DNA of 10,374 bases from Candidatus Atribacter hydrocarboniphilus (GCA_003542295.1 DPKX01000282.1:1-10374), one strand, 5' to 3'; positions 1 to 6,712 are shown, numbered from the stretch's first letter. Translations and numbers: made by a program. Notes: a model not told the origin generated them from the sequence alone.

Positions 1-183
1 GGTTTTTTGGTATTTTTCTTTTTCAAACTGGTAATTTTCATAATTCCAAGGGTCTGGCTTCTTTTTATAAAGTTCTTCGAAATGCTTTTCATTAAAATAG
101 AGATGAAGAAAAGGAGTAAGGAGTCGCCATCCTAAATTCTCCAAACTTGATTTGGTATGCCGCAATAGGTCGTTAAATTTCAT
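1..183 (-). CDS. Partial SAM-dependent methyltransferase (NodS-like), N-terminal 61 residues
   Basis: The reading frame opens with ATG at 183 and runs off the left edge, so only the first 61 residues are visible. Residues 43-58 carry a DPWNYENYQFEKEKY-type segment. This matches the 'DPW-x-Y-x-x-x-x-YE-x-x-KY' signature at the start of NodS-like class I SAM methyltransferases, which lies just before the SAM-binding Rossmann fold. The fold itself is outside the window, so the substrate (small molecule, sugar or lipid) cannot be told. The start is supported by an AGGAT ribosome binding site ten bases upstream. The gene follows the radical SAM gene in the same direction, separated by about 160 bases that contain a repeat element, so the two may be co-transcribed. 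The family call rests on one short motif. Confidence 0.6.
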   Translation of the reverse strand, partial: MKFNDLLRHTKSSLENLGWRLLTPFLHLYFNEKHFEELYKKKPDPWNYENYQFEKEKYQKT

Positions 184-190
184 TTTGTTT

Positions 191-218
191 AAAATCCTTT
201 TTTATTTTTATGGATTTT
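191..218 (-). promoter_or_regulatory. Inverted repeat enclosing the methyltransferase ribosome binding site
   Basis: On the minus strand, AAAATCC (218-212) can pair with GGATTTT (197-191) across an A-rich 14-base loop. The 3' arm contains the AGGAT ribosome binding site of the partial methyltransferase gene, seven bases before its ATG. A 7-bp AT-rich stem is weak, so this may be chance, but it could lower translation initiation. Confidence 0.25.
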
Positions 219-258
219 ATAATTGATCCTGAGAATAATGCATAACATTATATGACAA

Positions 259-391
259 TGAAAATCCAAGATTCGACATGCCATGGCAGGTCGATACGTT
301 AATTAAAGAATGGGCATAATGCATTGCATTGTGCCCCTACATTTTTAAATTCTTTGGTAGGGGCTTGATTTATCATGCCCGTGGATTTTCA
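259..391. repeat. 133-bp MITE-like element with 10-bp terminal inverted repeats
   Basis: The element is bounded by TGAAAATCCA at 259-268 and its exact complement TGGATTTTCA at 382-391. Inside are three more palindromes. CGACATGCCATGGCAGGTCG at 274-293 has one mismatched pair. A hairpin at 312-336 has an 11-bp stem (one T-G pair) and an ATT loop. GCCCCTAC at 333-340 pairs with GTAGGGGC at 357-364. No open reading frame of its own and no transposase is present, so any movement would need enzymes in trans. It fills the gap between the radical SAM gene and the methyltransferase and reaches 47 bases into the radical SAM frame, supplying its stop codon. The left terminal sequence recurs at 3315-3324. 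Target-site duplications are not obvious. Confidence 0.5.
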
Positions 392-1715
392 GGATAGATA
401 TTTTCCTTTGCAATGCCTCATACAACTCATTTTGTTCGGATAGGTAAAGATAAGCTATTTTATTTTGTAACAAGGGGTCATCTTTGATTTGATGCATGAT
501 AACCTTTTCGAAATCTGGTGTACCAGGAAGTGGAGAAAATAGAGATAAACGAGGCTTTAATCCCAAATCGGTAACATATTCTATCGACAAATCATAGTCC
601 TTCGCCTTTAAACCAGGGAGACCAAAAAGAAGATAGACTTCCAGTTCTTCAGGGGCATAACCGGCTTGTGTAAAAGATTGAATGGCTTTTTCAAAAATGG
701 AATTATCCACCTTACTTCCAGTGTTTTTTTGGCTATCGACATCAGAAAACTCAAGGCTAATTCGAAGGGTTTCAAAGTTACATTCTCTCATGAGTTCGGC
801 AATTTCCCGAGTTACATACCGGGCATGGATAGAATTGGGTAGGTGAAAACGAAGGGGGAGTCGTTCTTTTTGTAATGCTTTTAGAAGGGGTAGAAAACCT
901 TCTTCGGCTCGATAAAGTAATGCATCATCATAAAAAGCTAGGTTTTGAATCCCATAATTATAATAATCGTAAATAATTTCATCGAGGACTTGTTTCCAGG
1001 GTCGCCGCCAAAATTCTGGAAAATACCTTCCTGAAGCACAATAAGTACAGCGAAAGGGACAACCGATAGAAGTCAAAACGACCGTATAGTCAAGTTTTTT
1101 ATAAAGATCAAAAGCTGGCTTCACCGAAAAAAACTCTTTATAACCTGTAATATTATATAATTCCTTGAAATCTGAACTGAGTTGCTTGATGACCAATAAC
1201 GGATCAACCCCTTCAATGATCCGGTCGAATCCCCATTGGTGAGCATGTTCTGAACAGAGAGTAGGATACCAACCACCAATAATTACTTGAGTTTTTTCCC
1301 ATAATTGACGAACAAGATTTAAAAAAGCGACTTGACCAGGGTACCAATAAGTCATAATACCAGTGATAAACACCCATCCTGGGGGTTCAATCTCCTTGAG
1401 TTGTTTCTTAACTTCATCCCAAGGTATTCCAAAACGTGACCAATAACGAGGAATCGACAAAAATTGAGCCGGTTTAGGAATCTTTTCCCGATAATAACTA
1501 CCACAACCCATACTTTTAAGCCGTTTCGGCCCCGGATGGTCTGGTAGAGGCATAAAAGGGTAATGGCGATCCATACAATCAAGGAGGGTAACCTTATAAC
1601 CAGAATTCTTCAAATGGGATGCCAGATAAAGTAGTCCCAATGGCTTCATCCAGAGGTCATAAGCGGTAAAATCATAAATCCAAGGATTGACTAAAAGAAT
1701 ATGTTCATTCATCAT
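345..1715 (-). CDS. Radical SAM protein with B12-binding-like N-terminal domain
   Basis: A 456-residue protein. Residues 5-50 (LLVNP start, then 'KPLGLLYLASHLKNSGY' and 'VTLLDC') and 115-170 ('FITGIMTYWYP', 'VIIGGWYPT') have the Rossmann-like pattern found before radical SAM domains in the B12-binding/BchE-type superfamily. The cobalamin-ligating DxHxxG motif was not found, so cobalamin binding is doubtful. The radical SAM core follows with the [4Fe-4S] motif CPFRCTYC (Cys219, Cys223, Cys226) and a GLPG strand at 365-368. The enzyme should cleave SAM to the 5'-deoxyadenosyl radical; the substrate is unknown. The start ATG has GGAG five bases upstream; a second ATG follows at once. The gene lies after the trpB2 terminator with no clear promoter, so it may depend on readthrough. 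About the last 15 residues (442-456) are encoded by the inverted-repeat element at 259-391, so the native C-terminus was probably different. Confidence 0.82.
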   Translation of the reverse strand: MMNEHILLVNPWIYDFTAYDLWMKPLGLLYLASHLKNSGYKVTLLDCMDRHYPFMPLPDHPGPKRLKSMGCGSYYREKIPKPAQFLSIPRYWSRFGIPWDEVKKQLKEIEPPGWVFITGIMTYWYPGQVAFLNLVRQLWEKTQVIIGGWYPTLCSEHAHQWGFDRIIEGVDPLLVIKQLSSDFKELYNITGYKEFFSVKPAFDLYKKLDYTVVLTSIGCPFRCTYCASGRYFPEFWRRPWKQVLDEIIYDYYNYGIQNLAFYDDALLYRAEEGFLPLLKALQKERLPLRFHLPNSIHARYVTREIAELMRECNFETLRISLEFSDVDSQKNTGSKVDNSIFEKAIQSFTQAGYAPEELEVYLLFGLPGLKAKDYDLSIEYVTDLGLKPRLSLFSPLPGTPDFEKVIMHQIKDDPLLQNKIAYLYLSEQNELYEALQRKISILKIHGHDKSSPYQRI

Positions 1716-1740
1716 TGATACTCCACTTCAAATACCAGGC

Positions 1741-1784
1741 AAAAAAAATGCCTCCTGCAGTTTCCTACTGGAGGCATTTTTTTT
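1741..1784 (-). terminator. Intrinsic terminator after trpB2
   Basis: ATGCCTCC at 1748-1755 pairs with GGAGGCAT at 1770-1777 around a 14-base loop, which can itself form a CAGT/ACTG stem. A runs on the left and T runs on the right (eight each) extend the stem and give a U-tract in either direction. It begins eight bases past the trpB2 stop codon and lies before the radical SAM gene, so it should end the tryptophan unit. In sequence it could also work bidirectionally. Confidence 0.85.
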
Positions 1785-1791
1785 GATTCAC

Positions 1792-3114
1792 TTATGAACC
1801 ATTATTGGCTTCAGGGAAACCTCCATTAACAAAAATATCATAGGCTCCTAAATCAAGATAACCATTACCACTGAGATTAAAGACAATAACCTTATCTTCT
1901 CCGGTTTCTTTGCATTTCTTGGCTTCTTCAATAGCCGCCCTAATTGCATGAGCACTTTCCGGAGCGGGTAAAATTGCCTCAGTCTTGGTGAAAAAAACAG
2001 CTGCGTCAAAAATATCATTTTGCTTATAGGATTGAGCTTCGATAATACCCTCGTTATACAATAAACTTACCAAAGGAGACATACCATGGTATCGCAGACC
2101 ACCGGCATGAATTCCTGGTGGGATAAAGTCATGACCGAGGGTATACATTTTTAAATAAGGTGTCATCCCAGCGACATCTCCTAAGTCGTACTCGTATTTC
2201 CCGGTTAGCAAAGTGGAGCAAGATTTGGGTTCAACCGCTATTGCTCGAAAATTCTTCTTACCAGCAATTTTATCACGCAGGAATGGAAAGGCCATTCCTC
2301 CAAAGTTGCTACCACCCCCAACACAACCAATAACAATATCGGGATACTTCTCTCCAACCTTTTCCAACTGCAGTTTTGTTTCTTCACCAATTATAGTCTG
2401 GTGAAGAAGAACATGGTTTAGAACACTCCCCAGACTATATTTGGAATGAGGAGTATTCACTGCATCTTCGATGGCTTCACTGATTGCTATTGCCAAACTA
2501 CCTATTGAATCAGGAGTTTCATGAAGTATATCACTCCCAGTTTTAGTGTTCTCACTAGGGCTGGGAAACACATTAGCACCCCAAGTTTGCATTAATACCC
2601 GGCGATAAGGCTTTTGACGATAGCTTACATTTACCATATAAACCGTGCACTCCATGCCAAAATAATGGCAAGCCATGGAAAGTGCCGAACCCCATTGGCC
2701 GGCACCAGTTTCAGTAGTCAAACGTTTGGTTCCATCTTTTTTGTTATAATAAGCCTGTGCAACAGCGGTATTTGGTTTGTGACTCCCTACCGGGCTGTCA
2801 CCTTCATATTTAAAATAGATACGGGCTGGCGTTTGTAAGGCTTTTTCCAACCGTCGAGCACGATACAAGGGTGAGGGACGCCAGAGGCGATATATATCAA
2901 GCACTTCACCAGGTATATCAATAAAACGCTGAGTGCTGACTTCCTGCTGTATTAGGCTCGGTGGAAAAATTGGTTCCAAATCTTGAAGAGTAACCGGTTC
3001 TTTGGTACCTGGATGCAATGGTGGATCTAAAGGCCGTGGTAAATCTGGAATGATATTATACCAGATGGTAGGCATCTCCTTTTCGCTCAGGTATATTCGG
3101 TTTGCCTCTTCCAT
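1792..3114 (-). CDS. trpB: Tryptophan synthase beta-like PLP enzyme (TrpB2 type)
   Basis: A 440-residue fold-type II PLP enzyme expected to join indole and L-serine into L-tryptophan in the cytoplasm. The PLP lysine is Lys113 in GSHKPN, the catalytic glutamate is Glu135 in TETGAGQWG, the phosphate-binding loop is GGGSN (266-270), and SGNG is at 415-418. The long N-terminus, the ETGAGQWG variant in place of the usual ETGAGQHG, and the length (about 440 against about 400 for TrpB1) place it with TrpB2, a form that often works without TrpA. No trpA or other trp biosynthetic gene is nearby. The frame stays open to a GTG at 3123, but that GTG is part of the GGAGGTG ribosome binding site, so ATG 3114 (eight bases from GGAGG) is chosen. 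It lies downstream of the T-box-controlled importer, suggesting indole salvage or Trp supply. Some TrpB2 homologues use other substrates such as phosphoserine, so specificity is inferred. Confidence 0.88.
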   Translation of the reverse strand: MEEANRIYLSEKEMPTIWYNIIPDLPRPLDPPLHPGTKEPVTLQDLEPIFPPSLIQQEVSTQRFIDIPGEVLDIYRLWRPSPLYRARRLEKALQTPARIYFKYEGDSPVGSHKPNTAVAQAYYNKKDGTKRLTTETGAGQWGSALSMACHYFGMECTVYMVNVSYRQKPYRRVLMQTWGANVFPSPSENTKTGSDILHETPDSIGSLAIAISEAIEDAVNTPHSKYSLGSVLNHVLLHQTIIGEETKLQLEKVGEKYPDIVIGCVGGGSNFGGMAFPFLRDKIAGKKNFRAIAVEPKSCSTLLTGKYEYDLGDVAGMTPYLKMYTLGHDFIPPGIHAGGLRYHGMSPLVSLLYNEGIIEAQSYKQNDIFDAAVFFTKTEAILPAPESAHAIRAAIEEAKKCKETGEDKVIVFNLSGNGYLDLGAYDIFVNGGFPEANNGS

Positions 3115-3120
3115 GGTAAT

Positions 3121-3160
3121 CACCTCCGGTGTTTTTTTATTGGTTCATTTGAAAACCAAT
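3121..3160 (-). promoter_or_regulatory. Hairpin in the 5' leader of trpB2, next to its ribosome binding site
   Basis: In mRNA sense, ATTGGTT (3160-3154) pairs perfectly with AACCAAT (3145-3139) over an 8-base loop. After an A-rich stretch comes CACCGGAGGTG (3131-3121), where the GGAGG ribosome binding site sits within a possible 4-bp mini-hairpin. The first hairpin is followed by A residues and not U residues, so it is not a terminator in this direction. It may protect the mRNA 5' end or modulate translation; this is inference. Confidence 0.35.
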
Positions 3161-3174
3161 ACCCTTATTATCGT

Positions 3175-3203
3175 TTGATATTTCTTATAAAATCTCTTCT
3201 CAA
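3175..3203 (-). promoter_or_regulatory. Possible sigma-70 promoter for trpB2
   Basis: On the minus strand, TTGAGA (3203-3198) and TATCAA (3180-3175) are 17 bases apart. The -35 matches the consensus at five of six positions and the -10 at four of six. It lies about 60 bases before the trpB2 start. If active, trpB2 could be expressed without the T-box. In such AT-rich DNA the match may be accidental. Confidence 0.35.
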
Positions 3204-3340
3204 CATCTTGTGTTTAGAACAATTTCACGAATTGCAGTTTTTACATCTGCCAAGTTTTATCCAATACTGATCTTTTTTCATAAAGTACGTCTTGTTATGT
3301 CTAGATTTCTATCCTGAAAATCCACTAATGCTTAAAAATG

Positions 3341-3465
3341 CTGTCATCCTGAGGCTTCGTATTCAGAAGCCGTGAGGATCTCATCTTTTTTTGTTTTTTA
3401 TTCTTCATAAATACTTTAAAAAATGAGATTCTCACGTCGCATAAAACGCTCCTCAGAATGACGGA
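3341..3465. repeat. MITE-like long inverted repeat between the ATPase gene and trpB2
   Basis: The left arm (3341-3391) begins CTGTCATCCTGAGG and continues to CGTGAGGATCTCAT plus T residues. The right arm (3417-3465), read in reverse complement, begins CCGTCATTCTGAGG and continues to CGTGAGAATCTCAT plus T residues. Each arm has its own inner palindrome (GGCTTC/GAAGCC on the left, an imperfect GCG/CGC type on the right), and the arms flank an AT-rich centre of about 25 bases. The GTCATTCTGAGG-type end is a widely seen bacterial short interspersed repeat. TATCCTGAAAATCCAC at 3310-3325, just outside, also occurs inverted at 381-396. The rest of the 449-base spacer (3115-3563) holds the trpB2 leader and about 100 bases after the ATPase gene in which I see no gene or terminator. 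Confidence 0.7.
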
Positions 3466-3563
3466 GTGGGTGGATAAGATTGCCACTTTTATCCTTATCT
3501 GGTACTATAAAAATGGCCTGAGAGTTTATCTTCATCATTGGTAAACTATTGTCCTTTTTGTCT

Positions 3564-4376
3564 TTAACCTTCCTTGGTTTCAGTAGAAAGCAACACACGA
3601 TCGTTAGCAAATTTTTTATGGCGACGCTCACTAAACCGCTCTAAAAGCTCATTGATAGTCATTTTTTTTCTTTCTTCTCCCGAGATATCTAAAACAATTC
3701 CGCCATCATCCATGAGAAGAGTTCGAGTCCCATATTTCAGAGCATCTCCCAAGTCATGGGTAATCATAAACGCTGTCAGATGATCATCCCGAATGAGAAG
3801 ATTGGTTAAATTCATGATTTTTTCAGCAGTTTTGGGATCAAGGTTAGCGGTGTGCTCATCTAAAAGCAAAATTTTGGGATTCCCGATAGTTGCCATAAGT
3901 AGCGCTAAGGCTTGACGCTGACCACCCGATAAAAGCCCCACTCGATCCCGAAGGCGGTTTTCTAATCCTAAACCAACTTCGGCTAATTTCTCTCGAATTA
4001 TTTTTCTCAAATGTTCAGAAATTGCCAGATGGAGCCCCCTGGTTCTTCCTTTGGCGTAAGCAATGGCAAAATTCTCTTCAATGGTCAACGATGCTGCTGT
4101 TCCTTGGGTGGTATTTTGGAAAACTCTGCCAATAAAACGAGCTCGACGAAAAGCTGGTAGAGATGTCACATCATGATCTTCTATAATCACCCTTCCTCGG
4201 TCGGGAAAATGGTTTCCGCTGATAATATTCAACAAGGTTGTTTTTCCAGCACCATTACTCCCTACAATAGTGACAAACTCATCAGGCTGAACAACACAGG
4301 AAAGGTTTCTCAAAGCCCATCGTTCATCTGGAGTATTTTTAAAAAATACTTTATCAATGTGTTCAAGTTGTAACAC
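3564..4376 (-). CDS. trpZ: ABC transporter ATP-binding protein (TrpZ-like)
   Basis: A 270-residue nucleotide-binding subunit that powers import through the adjacent permease from the cytoplasmic face. Motifs in order: Walker A GSNGAGKTT (39-47), Q-loop glutamine 87, signature LSGGQ (149-153), Walker B ILLLDE (169-174) with glutamate 174, D-loop NLDP (178-181), and switch histidine 207 in ITHD. The DEHTANLDP form, with His where most ABC proteins have Pro, is in my recollection usual in this uncharacterised-importer family. It starts with GTG at 4376, which overlaps the permease TAG by one base. An AGGAG lies nine bases upstream inside the permease 3' end, so translation is probably coupled. 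The Trp substrate is inferred from the T-box and neighbours, not from this protein. Confidence 0.88.
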   Translation of the reverse strand: MLQLEHIDKVFFKNTPDERWALRNLSCVVQPDEFVTIVGSNGAGKTTLLNIISGNHFPDRGRVIIEDHDVTSLPAFRRARFIGRVFQNTTQGTAASLTIEENFAIAYAKGRTRGLHLAISEHLRKIIREKLAEVGLGLENRLRDRVGLLSGGQRQALALLMATIGNPKILLLDEHTANLDPKTAEKIMNLTNLLIRDDHLTAFMITHDLGDALKYGTRTLLMDDGGIVLDISGEERKKMTINELLERFSERRHKKFANDRVLLSTETKEG

Positions 4377-5275
4377 TATTTCACTCTCCTAAACTTCGCT
4401 TTTATTACCGGAAAAGAGAGAATAATGATAACCAAAAGACCGGTAAAAAGCTTCAAATCATAGGGTTTAAACCCAATACTATACCCGTAGTTTAAGGCAG
4501 TTGCGGTAGCCAATCGATATACCACCGCTCCAATAATAACCTGAAGGGTTATTACCAGAATAATTCTCCCTCTTAAAAGAACTTCTCCAACGATCACTGA
4601 AGCCAGGCCTAAAACCACCATACCAATTCCCATATTGATATCGACAAAACCTTGATACTGGGCAAACATAGCACCAGAGAATGCTACTAAAGCATTAGAA
4701 AGAGAAATTCCCACCAGTTTGATTCGGTCAGGATTAATCCCTTGGGCCTCAACCAGAGTTTCATTATCACCAGTAGCCCGGATAGCTAAACCAATTTCGG
4801 TTTGCAAAAAAAGGTCTAATAAAATTTTAATAAGAAAAATAAGACCAATTAAAAAAAAGAGACGAAGATAGCTTTCTGGAATGCCGCTAAAAGAATCTCT
4901 CAGCATAGTAAAAACCGTTCGATGTCCAAGATTTTCAGAAAGTGACATGTTAGGTCGTCCCATAATCCTTAAATTAATAGAATATAAACAGGTCATGGTA
5001 AGAATTCCCGATAAGAGAGCCGGAATTTTCGAAAAAGTATGCAATACCCCAGTTAATAGACCGGCTAAAGCTCCAGCTATAAAAGCAGCTATCATGCTTT
5101 CAATTGGGCCAAATCCTCGATAAACTAATGAAGCAAAGACTGCTGCTCCCAACGGGAAGCTCCCATCAACGGTTAGATCAGGAAAGTCTAAACAACGAAA
5201 AGTAATATACACGCCTAAAGCAAGAATTCCGTACAACAATCCTTCCTGTACACTAAAAATAAAATAGTCGTACAA
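4376..5275 (-). CDS. trpY: ABC transporter permease (TrpY-like, branched-chain permease superfamily)
   Basis: A 299-residue membrane protein with roughly eight or nine hydrophobic segments, starting 'YFIFSVQEGLLYGILALGVY' and containing the conserved 'LDFPDLTVDGSFPLGAA' region near residues 29-45. The stretch 'EIGLAIRATGDNETLVEAQGI' (about 168-188) is the cytoplasmic coupling loop contacting the ATPase. It forms the channel of the importer. The start is TTG at 5275, preceded by AGGTGA five bases away; the codon just before is an in-frame stop, so no longer form is possible. It lies 103 bases after the binding-protein gene, with a large palindrome between, and overlaps the ATPase gene by one base. 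The permease family is clear; the Trp assignment comes from context. Confidence 0.87.
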   Translation of the reverse strand: MYDYFIFSVQEGLLYGILALGVYITFRCLDFPDLTVDGSFPLGAAVFASLVYRGFGPIESMIAAFIAGALAGLLTGVLHTFSKIPALLSGILTMTCLYSINLRIMGRPNMSLSENLGHRTVFTMLRDSFSGIPESYLRLFFLIGLIFLIKILLDLFLQTEIGLAIRATGDNETLVEAQGINPDRIKLVGISLSNALVAFSGAMFAQYQGFVDINMGIGMVVLGLASVIVGEVLLRGRIILVITLQVIIGAVVYRLATATALNYGYSIGFKPYDLKLFTGLLVIIILSFPVIKAKFRRVK

Positions 5276-5325
5276 TCACTTCACCTGCTTTTTATCATTT
5301 CAAGATTGCGTTTTCATAAAGTGTT

Positions 5326-5365
5326 AATTCTAGCCCCATGATGAAATCATCATGGGGCTAGAATT
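5326..5365 (-). other. Perfect 40-base intercistronic palindrome between trpX and trpY
   Basis: Arms of 19 bases (AATTCTAGCCCCATGATGA at 5326-5344 and its exact complement at 5347-5365) flank two bases, effectively an 18-bp stem with an AAAT loop. On the minus strand, the operon direction, the stem is followed by AACAC and no U-tract, so it should not act as a full intrinsic terminator. On the plus strand it is followed at six bases by nine T residues (5371-5379). Its place after a binding-protein gene suggests a 3'-end stabiliser giving more binding protein than permease; that role is inference. Confidence 0.7.
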
Positions 5366-5378
5366 GTATTCTTTTTTT

Positions 5379-6386
5379 TTATTTGAACTCTAAAGTGACC
5401 TCAACGTTCTGTGATCTCATGTCTTCAACATACTTTTCTAAAAGGGCTTTAAAATCATCAGCTTGAACTCCCAGTATTTCTAAGTTTTTACTGTTAACCA
5501 TTAAAACCAATTTGTTGGCAAACTCTACCGGGATATCTGATGGCTTTTCTCCTTTTAGAATTCGAGCTACCATGTCACCGGTCTGACGACCATGCAAATA
5601 ATAATCAAATCCTAAAGCCATAGTTGCTCCCTTTTCCAAGGTTGTAGGATCAGCCAAGATTAACGGTATTTTTTTATCCTCACAAACTTTAATAACCGTT
5701 TCTAAGGCACTAACCACCGTATTATCGGTAGAAACATATATCGCATCGACTTTACCAACTAATGATTGGGTAGCAATAGCGACATCAGCCGATGTTGAAA
5801 CGGTGGCTTCGATAAGAGATATTCCATATTTTTCACAGGCAACTTTTGCTAAATCGTTGGTTACCACCGAATTAACCTCACCAGCGTTATAAACGGTACC
5901 TAATTTTTTAGCATCAGGGAATACATATTTTAGCATTTCGACTTGTCGGTCTACCGGTGTCATATCGGATACACCAGTAACATTTCCACCCGGTTTATTA
6001 AGATCTTTAACTAAACCAGCACTGACTGGATCAGTTACCGCAGAAAAAACAATTGGTATTTCTTTGGTGGCATTAGCCGCTGCCTGGGAGGTGGGTGTTG
6101 CAATTGAAACGATAACATCAACCTGATCGGATACAAATTTACGTGCTATGGTGTTGGCAGTTGCTACATCACCTTGAGCTGATTGCATATCATAGATAAT
6201 GTCCTGATCGGGAACATATCCATAGACCTCTTGAAGGACATCTCTTACACCATCTCGGGTTGCATTTAAAGCCGGATGGTCAACAATCTGCATGACCCCA
6301 ATCTTTATCGGTTCAGCAGCCGTTGCTGGCAAAACCAACCCTATTGACAACAAAACCAATAATGTGAAAAAAAGAATCTTTCTCAT
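5379..6386 (-). CDS. trpX: ABC transporter substrate-binding protein (TrpX-like, ABC_sub_bind family)
   Basis: A 335-residue exported solute-binding protein. Residues 1-23 form a signal peptide (MRK, a hydrophobic core, then an ATA/AE signal peptidase I site). No lipobox cysteine is present, so a soluble periplasmic or released protein is expected. The mature N-terminus 'IKIGVMQIVDHPALNATRDGV' and later segments 'VSIATPTSQAAAN', 'IPIVFSAVTDPVSAGLV' and 'NVTGVSD' are typical of the ABC_sub_bind (PF04392-like) family. The start ATG has AGGAGG six bases upstream. It is the first gene after the Trp T-box, which is the main reason for assigning tryptophan as ligand. T-box-controlled TrpXYZ importers are known from Firmicutes by comparative genomics. 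Without that leader the ligand could not be guessed. Confidence 0.87.
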   Translation of the reverse strand: MRKILFFTLLVLLSIGLVLPATAAEPIKIGVMQIVDHPALNATRDGVRDVLQEVYGYVPDQDIIYDMQSAQGDVATANTIARKFVSDQVDVIVSIATPTSQAAANATKEIPIVFSAVTDPVSAGLVKDLNKPGGNVTGVSDMTPVDRQVEMLKYVFPDAKKLGTVYNAGEVNSVVTNDLAKVACEKYGISLIEATVSTSADVAIATQSLVGKVDAIYVSTDNTVVSALETVIKVCEDKKIPLILADPTTLEKGATMALGFDYYLHGRQTGDMVARILKGEKPSDIPVEFANKLVLMVNSKNLEILGVQADDFKALLEKYVEDMRSQNVEVTLEFK

Positions 6387-6403
6387 GTCTTGCCTCCTTT
6401 TTT

Positions 6404-6671
6404 AAAAAAAAATCCCTCCCGACACAGGGACGGGAGGGATTAAAATGACCCGCGGTACCACCCTCATTGAGCAAGAGGCTCCAGCTTTAGACCTTTAACG
6501 CAGAATGCGATGAAGCTGTTTTTTCCTTCTTCGACCAGCTTCACTCCTCCAGGTTCCATTCATCTCATCACAAACACCAGGATTCCAGCCCTTCTCCCGG
6601 CTCTCTATAGTTTGTAGAAAGAAACTACTTCTTCCCTTCTTCGGATTTTTACGATATTATTAATGATATAC
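6404..6671 (-). ncRNA. T-box riboswitch, tryptophan-specific (UGG specifier)
   Basis: In RNA sense, stem I has the AGAGAG motif followed by GCCGGG (about 6606-6595). On its 3' side the specifier loop reads GAAUGGAACC, giving codon UGG (6558-6556) followed by the usual purine. A TGAAGCTG/CAGCTTCA stem lies at 6511-6543. The T-box itself, AGGGUGGUACCGCG, occupies 6464-6451. The terminator pairs AATCCCTCCCG (6441-6431) with CGGGAGGGATT (6421-6411) and runs into T residues (6410-6404). The competing antiterminator is visible: GAGGG at the 5' side of the T-box (6465-6461) can pair with CCCUC (6438-6434), which is the terminator's 5' arm. Uncharged tRNA-Trp should favour the antiterminator and switch on the importer. 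The 5' end is estimated from the promoter. Confidence 0.93.
6411..6441 (-). terminator. T-box expression-platform terminator
   Basis: An 11-bp perfect GC-rich stem (6441-6431 with 6421-6411) with a 9-base loop is followed by a T run on the minus strand, 18 bases before the trpX start codon region. It is the OFF state of the tryptophan T-box and overlaps the antiterminator pairing. Confidence 0.9.
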
Positions 6672-6677
6672 CTCAAA

Positions 6678-6705
6678 ATTATACGGTAATTTTCGATCTT
6701 GTAAA
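6678..6705 (-). promoter_or_regulatory. Promoter of the T-box/trpXYZ transcript
   Basis: TTTACA (6705-6700) and a perfect TATAAT (6683-6678) are separated by 16 bases on the minus strand. Transcription should start near 6671, which leaves room for the full T-box leader. It sits back to back with the plus-strand promoter of the DNA repair gene. Confidence 0.75.
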
Positions 6706-6712
6706 GAGGTAA

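Noticed and set aside
191..400. A CRISPR array or tandem repeat in the palindrome-rich left spacer
   Set aside because: The repeats are inverted, of unlike sequence and unevenly spaced; there are no regular direct repeats with spacers.
1352..1582. 76-codon minus-strand frame inside the radical SAM gene
   Set aside because: It is a frame-shifted shadow of a gene with clear catalytic motifs; no separate start signal or recognisable protein.
3115..3123. GTG at 3123 as the start of trpB2
   Set aside because: The GTG is part of the GGAGGTG ribosome binding site; ATG at 3114 has ideal spacing and gives the usual family N-terminus.
3416..3631. 71-codon minus-strand frame overlapping the 3' end of the ATPase gene
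   Set aside because: It overlaps the ATPase gene in another frame, has no ribosome binding site, and its C-terminus is encoded by the inverted repeat at 3341-3465.
5326..5379. The large palindrome plus T run read as the terminator of trpX
   Set aside because: The T run follows the stem only on the plus strand; on the operon strand the stem is followed by AACAC, so it is not a standard terminator for trpX.
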